From assembly GCA_031290175.1 (NCBI GenBank), contig JAITOC010000057.1:1-52207 (forward strand): a stretch of DNA of 52,207 nt, read 5' to 3'. Origin of the DNA: Coriobacteriales bacterium. GTDB taxonomy: Bacteria > Actinomycetota > Coriobacteriia > Coriobacteriales > UBA8131. Of the stretch, positions 7,935 through 18,072 are shown piece after piece. The position numbers and the translations under genes are program-made. The notes under the pieces were generated by a model. That model was given only the letters and a program-made list of their open reading frames with translations, did no database searches and had not been told where the DNA came from. How positions within the stretch are numbered: position 1 is the stretch's first letter; the number at the start of each line of letters is the position of its first letter.

Positions 7935-10900
7935 ATGACACACAAAACAACACACACTGCGTCTGTGGGAGCTACGCTTCGGCGTTGCCTGCCGGCACTG
8001 TTTCTCGTAGCGGCTCTTGTGCTCTGTGGTTTGCAGGCTTCCCTCGCCTTTGCAGAAGACGAGATGGAGGAGGCTGTTTCTGGCACATCGGTTACGGCTG
8101 AAGAGGATGCAGGGGAAGATGACGCTCCTGCCGTCAAGCAGTATTCACCCCCTCTAACGCCCGGGCCTCCTCCGGTTGCAAGCATTCCACTGGGCAGCGG
8201 TGGCTTCGGTCTATTTGATGTAGCACCCTTCACTCCTCCCGCCACCTTGACCGGCACGTTTGAGGTGACCTACGCCTATGATACAAACGAGCCAAACAGC
8301 CCCGTGCGCAGCGATGACCACTTTGAGGGTAACCTGGCTATTGTGGAAGGGGACTTCACGGTAGATCGCTACGGTGCCTGGACACCGAACAATCCTTACA
8401 GCAACAGGGCAGCTGTGTGTTTGGATGGCTATGACCCCAATCGCCCCTATTACAACACCAGTTGGCCGGTCGGTACGCGTGCGGAGCATGTCGTACTGAC
8501 CTTTCTGAACTACGACACAACGACAAAACTTGTCTGGTACTACGCTCAGCTCTCGATGAACGCACCTCAATATCAGCGCCTTGGCATGTATGTGGCACTG
8601 AGCTGGGGCGGTGCGATTGAGTTGCAGAAACTCAGTGCAAGTCCAGCGATGACCGACGGTAATGCCTGCTACTCACTTGCAGGTGCCACCTATGGATTGT
8701 ATGAGTCTCAGCTAGACGCCGCAAACGATACCAAGCGTATCCATACCTTTACCACGAACAGCAGCGGTTATGGAGGCAAGGCAGAAGACCTCTGGTTTAG
8801 CACCTACTACATCAAGGAGTTGACCGCTTCTCCCGGATACGAGCTCGACGGGCGCATCTACGCGGTTGCGCTCAATACCGCGCTGGTCAAGCAGGAGGTT
8901 CTGGAAATACCCAAGGCCGACCCAGTGATCATGGTCGTACAAAAGCTCGACACTGAGACCGGTGAGGCCTACGGCAAGGATGACCCCTCAGGTGCTTCTT
9001 TGGCAGGGGCAGAGTTCACCATCCGCTATTGGGCTGGCTACTACGATACGGTGGAGGATGCTGAGGAATCTGGAGCGCCGACGAGAACATGGGTTTTGGT
9101 GACGGAGTCCAGCGGGCAGACCGCAATGATACCTCGGCTGCTTGTTTCTGGAGATCCCTTCTATTATGGTCTCGACGGCAACCCCACCCTCCCCCTCGGC
9201 ACCGTCATCATCCAGGAGACAAAGGCACCCCCTGCCTACCTCTTGCCCACCACCACACCCACGCTTGCCAACAAGGGCATCCAGCACATCAAGGAAGACC
9301 CCCTCGGTAAAGTTATCGAACTCAACCCGCTCCTCGTACCTGAGACTCCCCGCAAGCTCATCGTTGCCAAGCGTGACCGCGACACGCAGGCACTCCTGCC
9401 CGGTGCCACCTTTGCCCTCTATAAGGAGAGCGCCAAGGGGGCAGGTGACTGGAAGCTCATCGCCACCAAGACAACCGATGCAACAGGAACCATCAGCTAC
9501 GCTCCCATTGCGGCGGGTTCGTACAAGGCGGTAGAGACCGCAGCGCCTGCGGGCTACCTCCTTCCCTCTCAAAACGGTGGTAGCAATGAGCAGGCCTTCG
9601 TGATCAGGGAAAGCGACACCAAGCAGACCGTCGAGCTCACCTTCAACGACGCAGAGATTACCGGGGCAATCGAGCTGCGGAAGCAAAGCGAGAATCCAGC
9701 TTTGACTAACGGCAATGCCAGCTATTCCCTTGCGGGTGCCACCTATGGACTTTATGGGTCGGAGACAAACGCAAAGGCGGACAAGAACCGTCTGCACACG
9801 TTTACAACCAACGCAAGCGGCTACGGTGGCAAGGCGGTCGATCTGAAATACAGAACCTACTACATCAAGGAGCTAAAAGCCTCTCCTGGATACACACTCG
9901 ATGAGAAAATCTACACCGTGAAGCTCAATACTGCGCTGACCACGCAGGAGGTTTTAGAAGTGCCCAAGGGAACCCCGGTGAGCATGCTTGTGCAAAAGCT
10001 CGATAGCGAGACTGGCCAGACCTACGGCAAAGACGACCCGACCGGGGCTGCCCTGGCAGGGGCAGAGTTCACCGTCCGCTATTGGGATGGCTACTACGAT
10101 ACGGTAGAAGAGGCTGAGGCCTCTGGTGTACCGACGAGGGTCTGGGTGTTAAAGACGGGCGTCGATGGAAAGGCCTCGATGGGCTCTCCTTGGCTCGTTT
10201 CAGGAGACGCCTTTTACTACGATACCAGCGGCTCCCTGATCCTGCCTCTCGGTACGGTTGTCATCCAGGAGACAAAGGCACCACTTGCCTATCTCTTGCC
10301 CACCACCACACCAACGCTTGTCAACAAGGGCATCCAGCACATCAAAGAGAACGCGCTTGGTACCGTCGTTGCATTCAACTCGCTTAAGGTACCCGAGACC
10401 CCGCGTAAACTCATCGTTGCCAAGCGCGATAGCGAGACACAGGAGCTTCTGCCCGGCGCAACCTTCAAGCTTTACAGGGAGAGCGCCAAGGGTGCAGGCG
10501 ACTGGAAGCTCATCACCACCAAGACGACCGATGCAGCGGGAACCATCACCTATTCGCCCATTGCAGCAGGATCTTACAAAGTGGTCGAGACTGTGGCGCC
10601 TGCGGGCTATCTTCTTCCTTCCCAATGCGGCTACAGCGACGAGCAGGCCTTCGAGATAAAGGAAAGCGACACCGCGCAGATCGTCAAGCTCACCTTTGAG
10701 GACACAGCAGGCACCATAATCGTGAACAAAGTCGACAGCGATACCGCAGAACCTGTGGATAACACAGAGTTCACGCTCTACTCCTATCCCGTGACTCTTG
10801 CCAATGGACTTATCACAACCGATGTCTCCATCATCACCTCCGACGACCCCGCCTGGGCAGAGGTGGATACCAAGGTCACAGACGCACAGGGCAAGTTGGT

Positions 10901-12122
10901 TTTTGAAACCCTGCCCTTTGGGTACTACAAGATCGTCGAAACCCGCTCGAATCCCCTCTACGCAACCAATGAGGAGAGCGGGGGCACAGACCACTTTATC
11001 GTGCTCGACAAGAACACGACATCCGAGGTTCAGCTCTTTGAGGACGATCTCATACAGCTGTCCTGCGAGATATTCAAAGACACTATCAACGTCACGAGCG
11101 CAGCATTCCGAAGTGGCGAGGACGACTCGCTCGGCATTGATAACACGAATGCCGAGATGTTCCACTACGATCTTGACTTCCGTTCGACCTCCAGCGTGCG
11201 TGCCGACGAGTTCACGGTTATCGATTACATGGAAAGCGCCGCCGCTGGTCAGGTCACGCTCGTCGAGTTGTTCACGCCGGTTACCTGGGGCGATACGGAC
11301 GGATCTTTCAATCTCTGGTATCAGACGAACCTGACAGATGCGGGCACAATGTATTCACATGCGAATGCCATGAGTATCGACTCAACAGACGCCGACATTC
11401 CTGAGAAGGCACAGCAATGGTCGTCTCGCGGCTGGAGGCTCTGGGCGGCCGGTTTGCCCACCACAGCCACAACTCATTTGTTGGTCGCCGATCTCGGACT
11501 CTCGCCCAATGAATACGTGACGGCAGTCCGGTTTGAGTTTGGCAGCGTTGAGGCGGGGTTCACGACACGGGCAGCTGTCATCAACGGGCTGCAAACGGCC
11601 AAGGAGTTCAAAGATACCTCTGTGGATTGGACGAACCCGAAGATCACGGATGATGGTGCTGACAGAACAGACGAGGTGGACGCAGGCAATCCAAGGAGCG
11701 TTACCGTCCAAGGTGTGGCAAGTGCTTCATGCGCCCCCTCTGCCTCCGAGCTCAGACCCGCCACCTACCTCGTAACCTGCCCCGACGAGCTCATACCGCC
11801 GGCGGTGCTCACGAGCTCAGCACAAGCATTCATCGCACGCAACAGCGTCTTGACTGACGAGGATCTTGATTCTGTGAACACGCAGGTCATCGGAAGTTTC
11901 ATGCCACTGACCTTCTCTGATCCGCCGACCGATACCTCTACTCTGAAGAACTACGGCCAATCGGGCTCTGGCAAGCGCCTGCCCGACATGGGCGACTCTA
12001 CCTTAGGCACGCTTGCTCTTGCAGGAGCTCTGTTTGCCCTGGGTCTCGCCTTCATCGCACAACGCCGACTTGATAAATCAGCAAACAGGAGAACGACGCA
12101 ATCCCAAGGGGAGGCCGCATAA
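7935..12122 (+). CDS. Cell-wall-anchored adhesin with CnaB/SpaA-type repeats and LPDMG-type sorting signal
   Basis: Signal peptide ...LCGLQASLAFA; repeats KLIVAKRD.DTQ.LLPGATF.LY, ETAAPAGYLL, STYYIKELTASPGYELD; C-terminus RLPDMGDSTLGTLALAGALFALGLAFIAQRRLDKS. Confidence 0.88.
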   Translation: MTHKTTHTASVGATLRRCLPALFLVAALVLCGLQASLAFAEDEMEEAVSGTSVTAEEDAGEDDAPAVKQYSPPLTPGPPPVASIPLGSGGFGLFDVAPFTPPATLTGTFEVTYAYDTNEPNSPVRSDDHFEGNLAIVEGDFTVDRYGAWTPNNPYSNRAAVCLDGYDPNRPYYNTSWPVGTRAEHVVLTFLNYDTTTKLVWYYAQLSMNAPQYQRLGMYVALSWGGAIELQKLSASPAMTDGNACYSLAGATYGLYESQLDAANDTKRIHTFTTNSSGYGGKAEDLWFSTYYIKELTASPGYELDGRIYAVALNTALVKQEVLEIPKADPVIMVVQKLDTETGEAYGKDDPSGASLAGAEFTIRYWAGYYDTVEDAEESGAPTRTWVLVTESSGQTAMIPRLLVSGDPFYYGLDGNPTLPLGTVIIQETKAPPAYLLPTTTPTLANKGIQHIKEDPLGKVIELNPLLVPETPRKLIVAKRDRDTQALLPGATFALYKESAKGAGDWKLIATKTTDATGTISYAPIAAGSYKAVETAAPAGYLLPSQNGGSNEQAFVIRESDTKQTVELTFNDAEITGAIELRKQSENPALTNGNASYSLAGATYGLYGSETNAKADKNRLHTFTTNASGYGGKAVDLKYRTYYIKELKASPGYTLDEKIYTVKLNTALTTQEVLEVPKGTPVSMLVQKLDSETGQTYGKDDPTGAALAGAEFTVRYWDGYYDTVEEAEASGVPTRVWVLKTGVDGKASMGSPWLVSGDAFYYDTSGSLILPLGTVVIQETKAPLAYLLPTTTPTLVNKGIQHIKENALGTVVAFNSLKVPETPRKLIVAKRDSETQELLPGATFKLYRESAKGAGDWKLITTKTTDAAGTITYSPIAAGSYKVVETVAPAGYLLPSQCGYSDEQAFEIKESDTAQIVKLTFEDTAGTIIVNKVDSDTAEPVDNTEFTLYSYPVTLANGLITTDVSIITSDDPAWAEVDTKVTDAQGKLVFETLPFGYYKIVETRSNPLYATNEESGGTDHFIVLDKNTTSEVQLFEDDLIQLSCEIFKDTINVTSAAFRSGEDDSLGIDNTNAEMFHYDLDFRSTSSVRADEFTVIDYMESAAAGQVTLVELFTPVTWGDTDGSFNLWYQTNLTDAGTMYSHANAMSIDSTDADIPEKAQQWSSRGWRLWAAGLPTTATTHLLVADLGLSPNEYVTAVRFEFGSVEAGFTTRAAVINGLQTAKEFKDTSVDWTNPKITDDGADRTDEVDAGNPRSVTVQGVASASCAPSASELRPATYLVTCPDELIPPAVLTSSAQAFIARNSVLTDEDLDSVNTQVIGSFMPLTFSDPPTDTSTLKNYGQSGSGKRLPDMGDSTLGTLALAGALFALGLAFIAQRRLDKSANRRTTQSQGEAA
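8611..10704 (+). repeat. Two tandem ~1.05-kb intragenic repeats within the adhesin gene
   Basis: Unit 1 ~8611-9666 (IELQKLSASPAMTDGNACYSLAGATYGLY...) and unit 2 ~9667-10704 (IELRKQSENPALTNGNASYSLAGATYGLY...); co-linear along their length. Confidence 0.85.
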
Positions 12123-13960
12123 TGAATCTGGCAGCAGAAAGGCTCGTGCAGAGCATACAGGAAACCACCGAGGTGCCGACCTTCATCGTGGCACCTTCAA
12201 AATCCGGGCGTTCCGCCCTTGCGCTCGCCTATGCCCGTGCCCATTGTGGCGTCGAAGAGGCGTGTTGGCTTGATGGCACTTCCGAGGCTTTTAGAGAGGC
12301 GCTCGATAAGGGTCTGCTTGAAGTGTTCCTCAGCTCTGAGGCTCCCGAGTATGCTGTATGCAGACTTATCGTCATTGACGATTTACCGGGGCTCGACGAT
12401 GGAGCTGCCCAGCGTTTCTCGGACGGGATCGACCGTCTGGTTGAACGAGGCAAACAAATAATCGTCATCTGTTCGCCTGAAAACGATGCGTTTGCAAGCC
12501 TTCAATCTGATCGTCACCTCATCGATGTGCGAGCGCTCTGCTCGATCTTCAGGCACGATGAAATGCGCACACTTGCCTTTCTGCAAGCATTTTTTGCCTC
12601 GGATCTACCGCTTGAGTTCAAATCGACTGCAAGCCTCATGATACTGATGCGCACGGGCGTTGCCGATGAGTTGCGCGCCCTGGGGTATCACATTGCATCC
12701 GACACCCCCCTGCTCCTCAGTGCGTCTTGTCCCCTTATCGACTTCGATAGCTCTAGCGGCTACTTTGATGCCCGTGCATGCTTGCTCAAAGGGCTTGACC
12801 AGCAGCTCTTCGCCAGTGTTTGTGCTGCTGCGCGCGAAGGAGAGTGTGTCGTACAAAGCGAGAAGGAGCGAGCTTTTGAGCGGCTGTCAGGGCTTGCCAT
12901 GCATCTGTTTGGGCGCGACGAGCGACAGGAGAGCATGGAGGTACTCGAACTTGCGGGCAGGATACTTGCCTTCGATGAGCTCGGATCAGCCCAGCTCACA
13001 AGCCTTCCGAAGGAAGGGAAGCCCAACGAATCTGATCTCATCCGTCCATCCGCTACTGCTTTGGACTTTACCCACGCGCCCGGCACTGTCTCCAACCTCA
13101 TCTGTTCACTCGACAGCATATCCGGTGAGGAGCTTCCCTCTCTCGATGTTCCAAAAACCCCCAAGGGGCGCACGAGTGTTTCAGAGCAGCGTGATTGTGC
13201 GGTGGAGCCGCTCGTGGTTCGCTTGTTCGGTGGCATGGAGATTATACTCAACGGTGTGCGCATCGAAGCGTCACTCCTGAGAAGAAGCAAGGTCAAACTA
13301 CTCTTTATCCACCTTGTCCTGAGCCTGGGTAAGGGCGTCTCGCGCGATACGCTTATCGAACGCCTTTGGCCGAACAAAGACCGTGTCCATGCGCGCGACA
13401 ACTTCTATGTCACCTGGTCACGCCTGTGTCGGGTGCTTGCAGGCTCGGAAAGCAGTTGCCCCTATCTTTCCAACAACAATCAGATATGTCGCATTGATGA
13501 TCGCTATGTCTCACTGGATATCCTTGAGTTCGATGAGCTCTCCAAGGCGGTGCTCTTTGGCAGAGGACCCCTCGATGAGCAGCTTGATGCTATCTTCCGG
13601 CTCGACCAGCTCTATCGAGGAGACATCCTCGCCGGCCTGCAGCTCGATTCTCATATTCGCAGCAATCAGCAGCGCTACCGGAGCCTTCTGGTTGACGTTA
13701 TGCTCAAGGCGGCGCAGACCTTCTCTGAGATGGGCAATGGCGACAATGCGTTATGGTTCGCGCGCAAAGCCTATGAGACCGATGCGACGCGCGAGGACGT
13801 GTACCGCATCCTCATGGACATGCAGGATCGCGCGGGGCAGCGCACCTCAGCCTTGCGCACGTACTTTGACTGCAAGCGCTATCTCAATGAAGAACTCGGC
13901 ATCATCCCCTCACAGCGCACAACAGCGCTCTATCAGGAACTCATCCTCGATCGGAGGTGA
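12122..13960 (+). CDS. SARP/BTAD-type transcriptional regulator with degenerate N-terminal P-loop-like domain
   Basis: VRLFGGMEIILNGVRIEASLLRRSKVKLLFIHLVLSLGKGVSRDTLIERLWPNKD (winged helix) and BTAD-like C-terminus (ENFYVTWSRL..., ALRTYFDCKRYLNEELGIIPS); TAATG overlap with the adhesin stop. Confidence 0.8.
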   Translation: MNLAAERLVQSIQETTEVPTFIVAPSKSGRSALALAYARAHCGVEEACWLDGTSEAFREALDKGLLEVFLSSEAPEYAVCRLIVIDDLPGLDDGAAQRFSDGIDRLVERGKQIIVICSPENDAFASLQSDRHLIDVRALCSIFRHDEMRTLAFLQAFFASDLPLEFKSTASLMILMRTGVADELRALGYHIASDTPLLLSASCPLIDFDSSSGYFDARACLLKGLDQQLFASVCAAAREGECVVQSEKERAFERLSGLAMHLFGRDERQESMEVLELAGRILAFDELGSAQLTSLPKEGKPNESDLIRPSATALDFTHAPGTVSNLICSLDSISGEELPSLDVPKTPKGRTSVSEQRDCAVEPLVVRLFGGMEIILNGVRIEASLLRRSKVKLLFIHLVLSLGKGVSRDTLIERLWPNKDRVHARDNFYVTWSRLCRVLAGSESSCPYLSNNNQICRIDDRYVSLDILEFDELSKAVLFGRGPLDEQLDAIFRLDQLYRGDILAGLQLDSHIRSNQQRYRSLLVDVMLKAAQTFSEMGNGDNALWFARKAYETDATREDVYRILMDMQDRAGQRTSALRTYFDCKRYLNEELGIIPSQRTTALYQELILDRR

Positions 13961-14141
13961 GCTTTCGGGGCGTCCGGTCTGCACCCGCATATCGTTGATT
14001 GCCGGTTGTGAAGACCGTGCAACCGGACGCAACCCGAATTGCCGCGAAGCTAACTCTCTCGGGACTTGTGCTGTGGTAGAGTTATCATCGTACGCGTACG
14101 GCACGTACAGATGATAGTTTCGACCAAAGAAGGCATGTTAT

Positions 14142-16886
14142 ATGAGTTTTTTCTCAAAACTCCTCTCTATGGGTGAGGGCAAGCAGCTTAAAAGCTTTGA
14201 AGAGATCGTTGGACGTATCAACGAGATCGAACCGAGCATACAAAAACTTGATGATGAGGCACTGGTTGCTCAGACAACGGTCTTTCGCGAGCGGCTCGAG
14301 AACGGCGCTGGTCTTGACGATCTGCTGGTTGAGGCCTTCGCCACCGTGCGCGAGGCTTCGATGCGAACCCTTGGGATGCGTCATTTTGACGTGCAGCTCA
14401 TCGGTGCTATGGCGCTCGATGCGGGTCAGATTGCCGAGATGAAAACCGGTGAAGGCAAGACCCTCGTGTCCACGCTCGCGGGCTATCTGAATGCGCTTCC
14501 TGCGCGTGGCGTGCACGTGGTTACTGTCAATGACTACCTGGCAAAGCGCGACTCCGACTGGATGGGGCGCATCTATCGCTTCCTTGGTATGGATGTCGGC
14601 TTGATCCAAAACGGCATGAAGATTGCGGGCAAGATCCCGGCGTATCGGGCTGATGTGACCTACGGTACGAATGCTGAGTTCGGCTTTGACTATCTGCGTG
14701 ACAACATGGTCACCCGGGCGGATGATCGCGTCCAGCGCGGTCACGCATTCGCCATCGTCGACGAGGTTGACTCCATCCTCATCGACGAGGCGCGAACACC
14801 GCTCATCATCTCCGGAGCGGGAACCCGAGCCGCCGATACCTACAACAAGTTCGCCCGTGCGGTGCCCAACCTGCGCGATAGCATAGATTTTGAGATGGAA
14901 GAGGCAAAGCACACAATCTTCTCAACCGACGCCGGTCTCCATAAGATGGAGGTGCTACTCGGCATCGAGGACATCTATGCGGATCCTTCGGGCATGCTCG
15001 TCAATCACCTCCAGCAGGCACTTCGTGCGCAGTTCCTTTTCAAGAAGGACGTGGATTACGTCGTCGTGGATGGCGAGGTGAAGATTGTTGACGAGTTCAC
15101 CGGCCGCATCATGGAAGGGCGTCGTTACTCTGAAGGCCTGCATCAGGCACTCGAGGCAAAGGAGCGCGTGCTTATCCGTGAAGAGAACCAGACGCTTGCG
15201 ACCATAACGCTCCAGAATTACTTTCGTTTGTATGAGAAACTCTCCGGTATGACGGGTACCGCCATGACGGAAGACAGTGAGTTTCGTCAGATATACAAGT
15301 TGCCGGTCATGGCGATTCCTTCTAACAGGCCCGTGATCCGTGATGACAGGAACGATCTCATCTACCGTACGGTTGAGGCAAAGTTCAACGCCGTTGCCGA
15401 CGACGTGGCAGAGCGCCACGAAGCAGGGCAACCCTCGCTCGTCGGTACGGTCTCCATCGAGAACTCGGAGCGGCTTTCACGCCTGCTCGACAAGCGTGGC
15501 ATCCCGCATGAGGTTTTGAATGCCAAGCATCATGAGCGTGAGGCACATATCGTCGCGCAGGCAGGACGTGCGGGAGCCGTCACCATTGCGACCAACATGG
15601 CCGGTCGTGGTACCGACATCCTGCTCGGTGGAAACCCTGAGTTCCTTGTCGATGAACTGCTGGTAAACAAGGGCATCGTACTGGAAGAAGCCACAGATGT
15701 GGAGCGCGAGATGGCGCTTACACAGGCCGTCGGTATCTGTAAGGCAGAGCATGAGGTCGTTGTCTCAGCGGGAGGGCTTGCGGTCATCGGCACCGAGCGA
15801 CATGAGGCGCGTCGTATCGATAATCAGCTGCGTGGTCGCGCTGGTCGTCAGGGAGACCCAGGCTCCACACAGTTCTACCTGTCGCTTAAAGACGATTTGA
15901 TGCGCCTCTTTGGCGGTGACCGGATGGATCGTATCGGCTCGATTATGGAGCGTACCGACTTGCCGGAGGATGTGCCTATCGACTCGGGTATGGTATCGAA
16001 GGCGATAGAGGGGGCGCAGCGCCAGGTCGAGTCGATGCATTTTGATTCGCGTAAACACGTCCTCGAATACGACGATGTCATGAATCGCCAGCGTTCCGCC
16101 ATCTACCAGGAGCGCAACGCCATCCTCGATGGGAAGGACATCCATCAACGTGCGCTTGACATCATGCAGGACACTGTGGAGAAGGCGGCAGCGGAGTTTG
16201 CCAACACTGTCGCCGACGATTGGGATTTCGAGGGCATGCAGCTGTGGCTGAATGAGCTCACGGGCAGGGATGACTATCCTGTGAGAAACATCAAGCACAA
16301 AGACGACGCCAACGTGCTCGCCGAGAAGCTGTTTGAGCACCTCGATGGCATCCTCGCCGAGAAGGAGGAAACCCTTGGTGCAGAGCGTCTCCGCAAGCTT
16401 GAGATGCAGGTTATGCTGCGAATCATGGACACGCGTTGGATGAACCATCTGCAGGAGATGGACTATCTCAAGGCAGGCATCGGCCTGCGTGCCTTTGGCC
16501 AGCGCGATCCGCTCACTGAGTACAAGAGCGAGGCACACCTTGCCTTCGGTGAATTGCGTGACTCGATGTTTGAGGATTACCTGCGCACCGTCCTGCGTAT
16601 CCAGATAGTCATTCAGGATGAGCCGCCCGCCCAACTTGAGCAGGCAAAATACTCCGGCCCATCAGAGAATGTCCCTTCGCTGATGGGGGAGGCGCGGGCT
16701 CAGGCGGCACAACAGGCTGCAGCCAGAGGCGGTGCCGTCCCTGCGGGAACCCAACCTGCGGTTCGCAAGACAGCAACCATCATGAAAGACAAGGATGACC
16801 CCTTTGCCACCGTTGGGCGCAATGACCTCTGCCCCTGCGGGTCGGGCAAGAAGTACAAGAAATGCCATGGCCTTACGGCCGAGTGA
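14142..16886 (+). CDS. secA: Preprotein translocase ATPase SecA
   Basis: MKTGEGKTLVSTLAGYLNAL, TNMAGRGTDILLGGN, C-terminal SEC-C RNDLCPCGSGKKYKKCHG. Confidence 0.98.
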   Translation: MSFFSKLLSMGEGKQLKSFEEIVGRINEIEPSIQKLDDEALVAQTTVFRERLENGAGLDDLLVEAFATVREASMRTLGMRHFDVQLIGAMALDAGQIAEMKTGEGKTLVSTLAGYLNALPARGVHVVTVNDYLAKRDSDWMGRIYRFLGMDVGLIQNGMKIAGKIPAYRADVTYGTNAEFGFDYLRDNMVTRADDRVQRGHAFAIVDEVDSILIDEARTPLIISGAGTRAADTYNKFARAVPNLRDSIDFEMEEAKHTIFSTDAGLHKMEVLLGIEDIYADPSGMLVNHLQQALRAQFLFKKDVDYVVVDGEVKIVDEFTGRIMEGRRYSEGLHQALEAKERVLIREENQTLATITLQNYFRLYEKLSGMTGTAMTEDSEFRQIYKLPVMAIPSNRPVIRDDRNDLIYRTVEAKFNAVADDVAERHEAGQPSLVGTVSIENSERLSRLLDKRGIPHEVLNAKHHEREAHIVAQAGRAGAVTIATNMAGRGTDILLGGNPEFLVDELLVNKGIVLEEATDVEREMALTQAVGICKAEHEVVVSAGGLAVIGTERHEARRIDNQLRGRAGRQGDPGSTQFYLSLKDDLMRLFGGDRMDRIGSIMERTDLPEDVPIDSGMVSKAIEGAQRQVESMHFDSRKHVLEYDDVMNRQRSAIYQERNAILDGKDIHQRALDIMQDTVEKAAAEFANTVADDWDFEGMQLWLNELTGRDDYPVRNIKHKDDANVLAEKLFEHLDGILAEKEETLGAERLRKLEMQVMLRIMDTRWMNHLQEMDYLKAGIGLRAFGQRDPLTEYKSEAHLAFGELRDSMFEDYLRTVLRIQIVIQDEPPAQLEQAKYSGPSENVPSLMGEARAQAAQQAAARGGAVPAGTQPAVRKTATIMKDKDDPFATVGRNDLCPCGSGKKYKKCHGLTAE

Positions 16887-16955
16887 AAGCTATTACAAAA
16901 CGGCAATCAGCCAGGGCTTTACAGAGTGCGGGGATCGGGTTCCCGCTCTACACCG

Positions 16956-18068
16956 ATGAGGATGATGATGGAAGATCTGCGTGATGCGATAGAACGACTC
17001 GATACCCGCCTAGTGGAGGCTGAGCAGTATCTCCACCTCGTGGACAGGCGCACACAGCTTGCTGAACTGGAAAAGACCTTCTCGGAACCCAATTTCTGGG
17101 ATGACCAGCAACGCGCCAGTAAACTTTCGAAGCAGGCGTCGGACATACGTTCAGATATCACCTCTTATGAGGAGGCAGCCGCGCTGCTTGAGGATGCGCG
17201 CGTTGCCAATGAACTTGCGCTCTCCGAGGAGGACGAATCCTTTGCCGTTGAGGCCGAGCAGGCCATCGCCCAGCTCACGCATCGTATCGATACGCTCGAG
17301 CTCGCGTCCTGGTTCTCTGGGGAGTTCGATGCCGGCGATGCCATCGTCAGCGTGAATCCTGGCCAAGGAGGGCTTGAGGCGCAGGATTGGGCGGACATGC
17401 TCTTCAAGATGTATACGCGGTATTCTCAGCGTAACGGCTGGAAAGTCGAGGTGCTTGATGCGCCGAGCGGCGAGGTCATCGGCATCGACCACGCCACCTT
17501 TATCGTGAGCGGACATAATGCCTACGGCATGCTTAGAGCCGAGCAGGGCGTGCACCGCCTCGTGCGCATCTCGCCAACCGACGTGAAGCAGCGCCGTCAG
17601 ACCACCTTTGCCGGGGTGGAGGTGCTGCCCGTGCTGCCCGATGATATCGAGGTCGAGATCAAGGACGCAGACCTGCGCATCGACGTCTATCGTTCGAGCG
17701 GACCGGGGGGGCAGAGCGTTAACACGACCGACTCTGCGGTGCGCATCACCCACCTGCCAACAAACACCGTCGTCACCTGTCAGAATGAGAAGTCACAGCT
17801 GCAAAACAAAGAAGCAGCGATGAAGATCCTCCGTGCACGTCTCTACGAGATAGAACAGGCAAAGCGCGAAGCAGAACTTGAGGAGCTGCGCGGCCCTCGT
17901 GCTGAAGCCTCATGGGGAAACCAGATCCGCAACTACGTTCTCTATCCGTATCAACTGGTAAAAGATGTGCGTACGGGGGTCGAGACGGGCAATGTCGATA
18001 CGGTGCTCGATGGTGACCTTGATCAATTCATCGTGGCATTTCTGAGACAACAAGCGACGAAGAGGTGA
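16956..18068 (+). CDS. prfB: Peptide chain release factor 2
   Basis: RSSGPGGQSVNTTDSAVRITHLPT (GGQ); overall RF2 architecture; start chosen at MRMMMEDLRDAI. Confidence 0.95.
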   Translation: MRMMMEDLRDAIERLDTRLVEAEQYLHLVDRRTQLAELEKTFSEPNFWDDQQRASKLSKQASDIRSDITSYEEAAALLEDARVANELALSEEDESFAVEAEQAIAQLTHRIDTLELASWFSGEFDAGDAIVSVNPGQGGLEAQDWADMLFKMYTRYSQRNGWKVEVLDAPSGEVIGIDHATFIVSGHNAYGMLRAEQGVHRLVRISPTDVKQRRQTTFAGVEVLPVLPDDIEVEIKDADLRIDVYRSSGPGGQSVNTTDSAVRITHLPTNTVVTCQNEKSQLQNKEAAMKILRARLYEIEQAKREAELEELRGPRAEASWGNQIRNYVLYPYQLVKDVRTGVETGNVDTVLDGDLDQFIVAFLRQQATKR

Positions 18069-18072
18069 CAGC

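Noticed and set aside
14083-14116. Imperfect inverted repeat TATCATCGTACG... upstream of secA
   Set aside because: Short and imperfect, with no T-run or known regulator motif; not strong enough to call.
16926-17100. Search for an RF2 programmed frameshift in prfB
   Set aside because: The reading frame is uninterrupted through the region where the E. coli-type frameshift would lie; no CUUUGA-like site is required.
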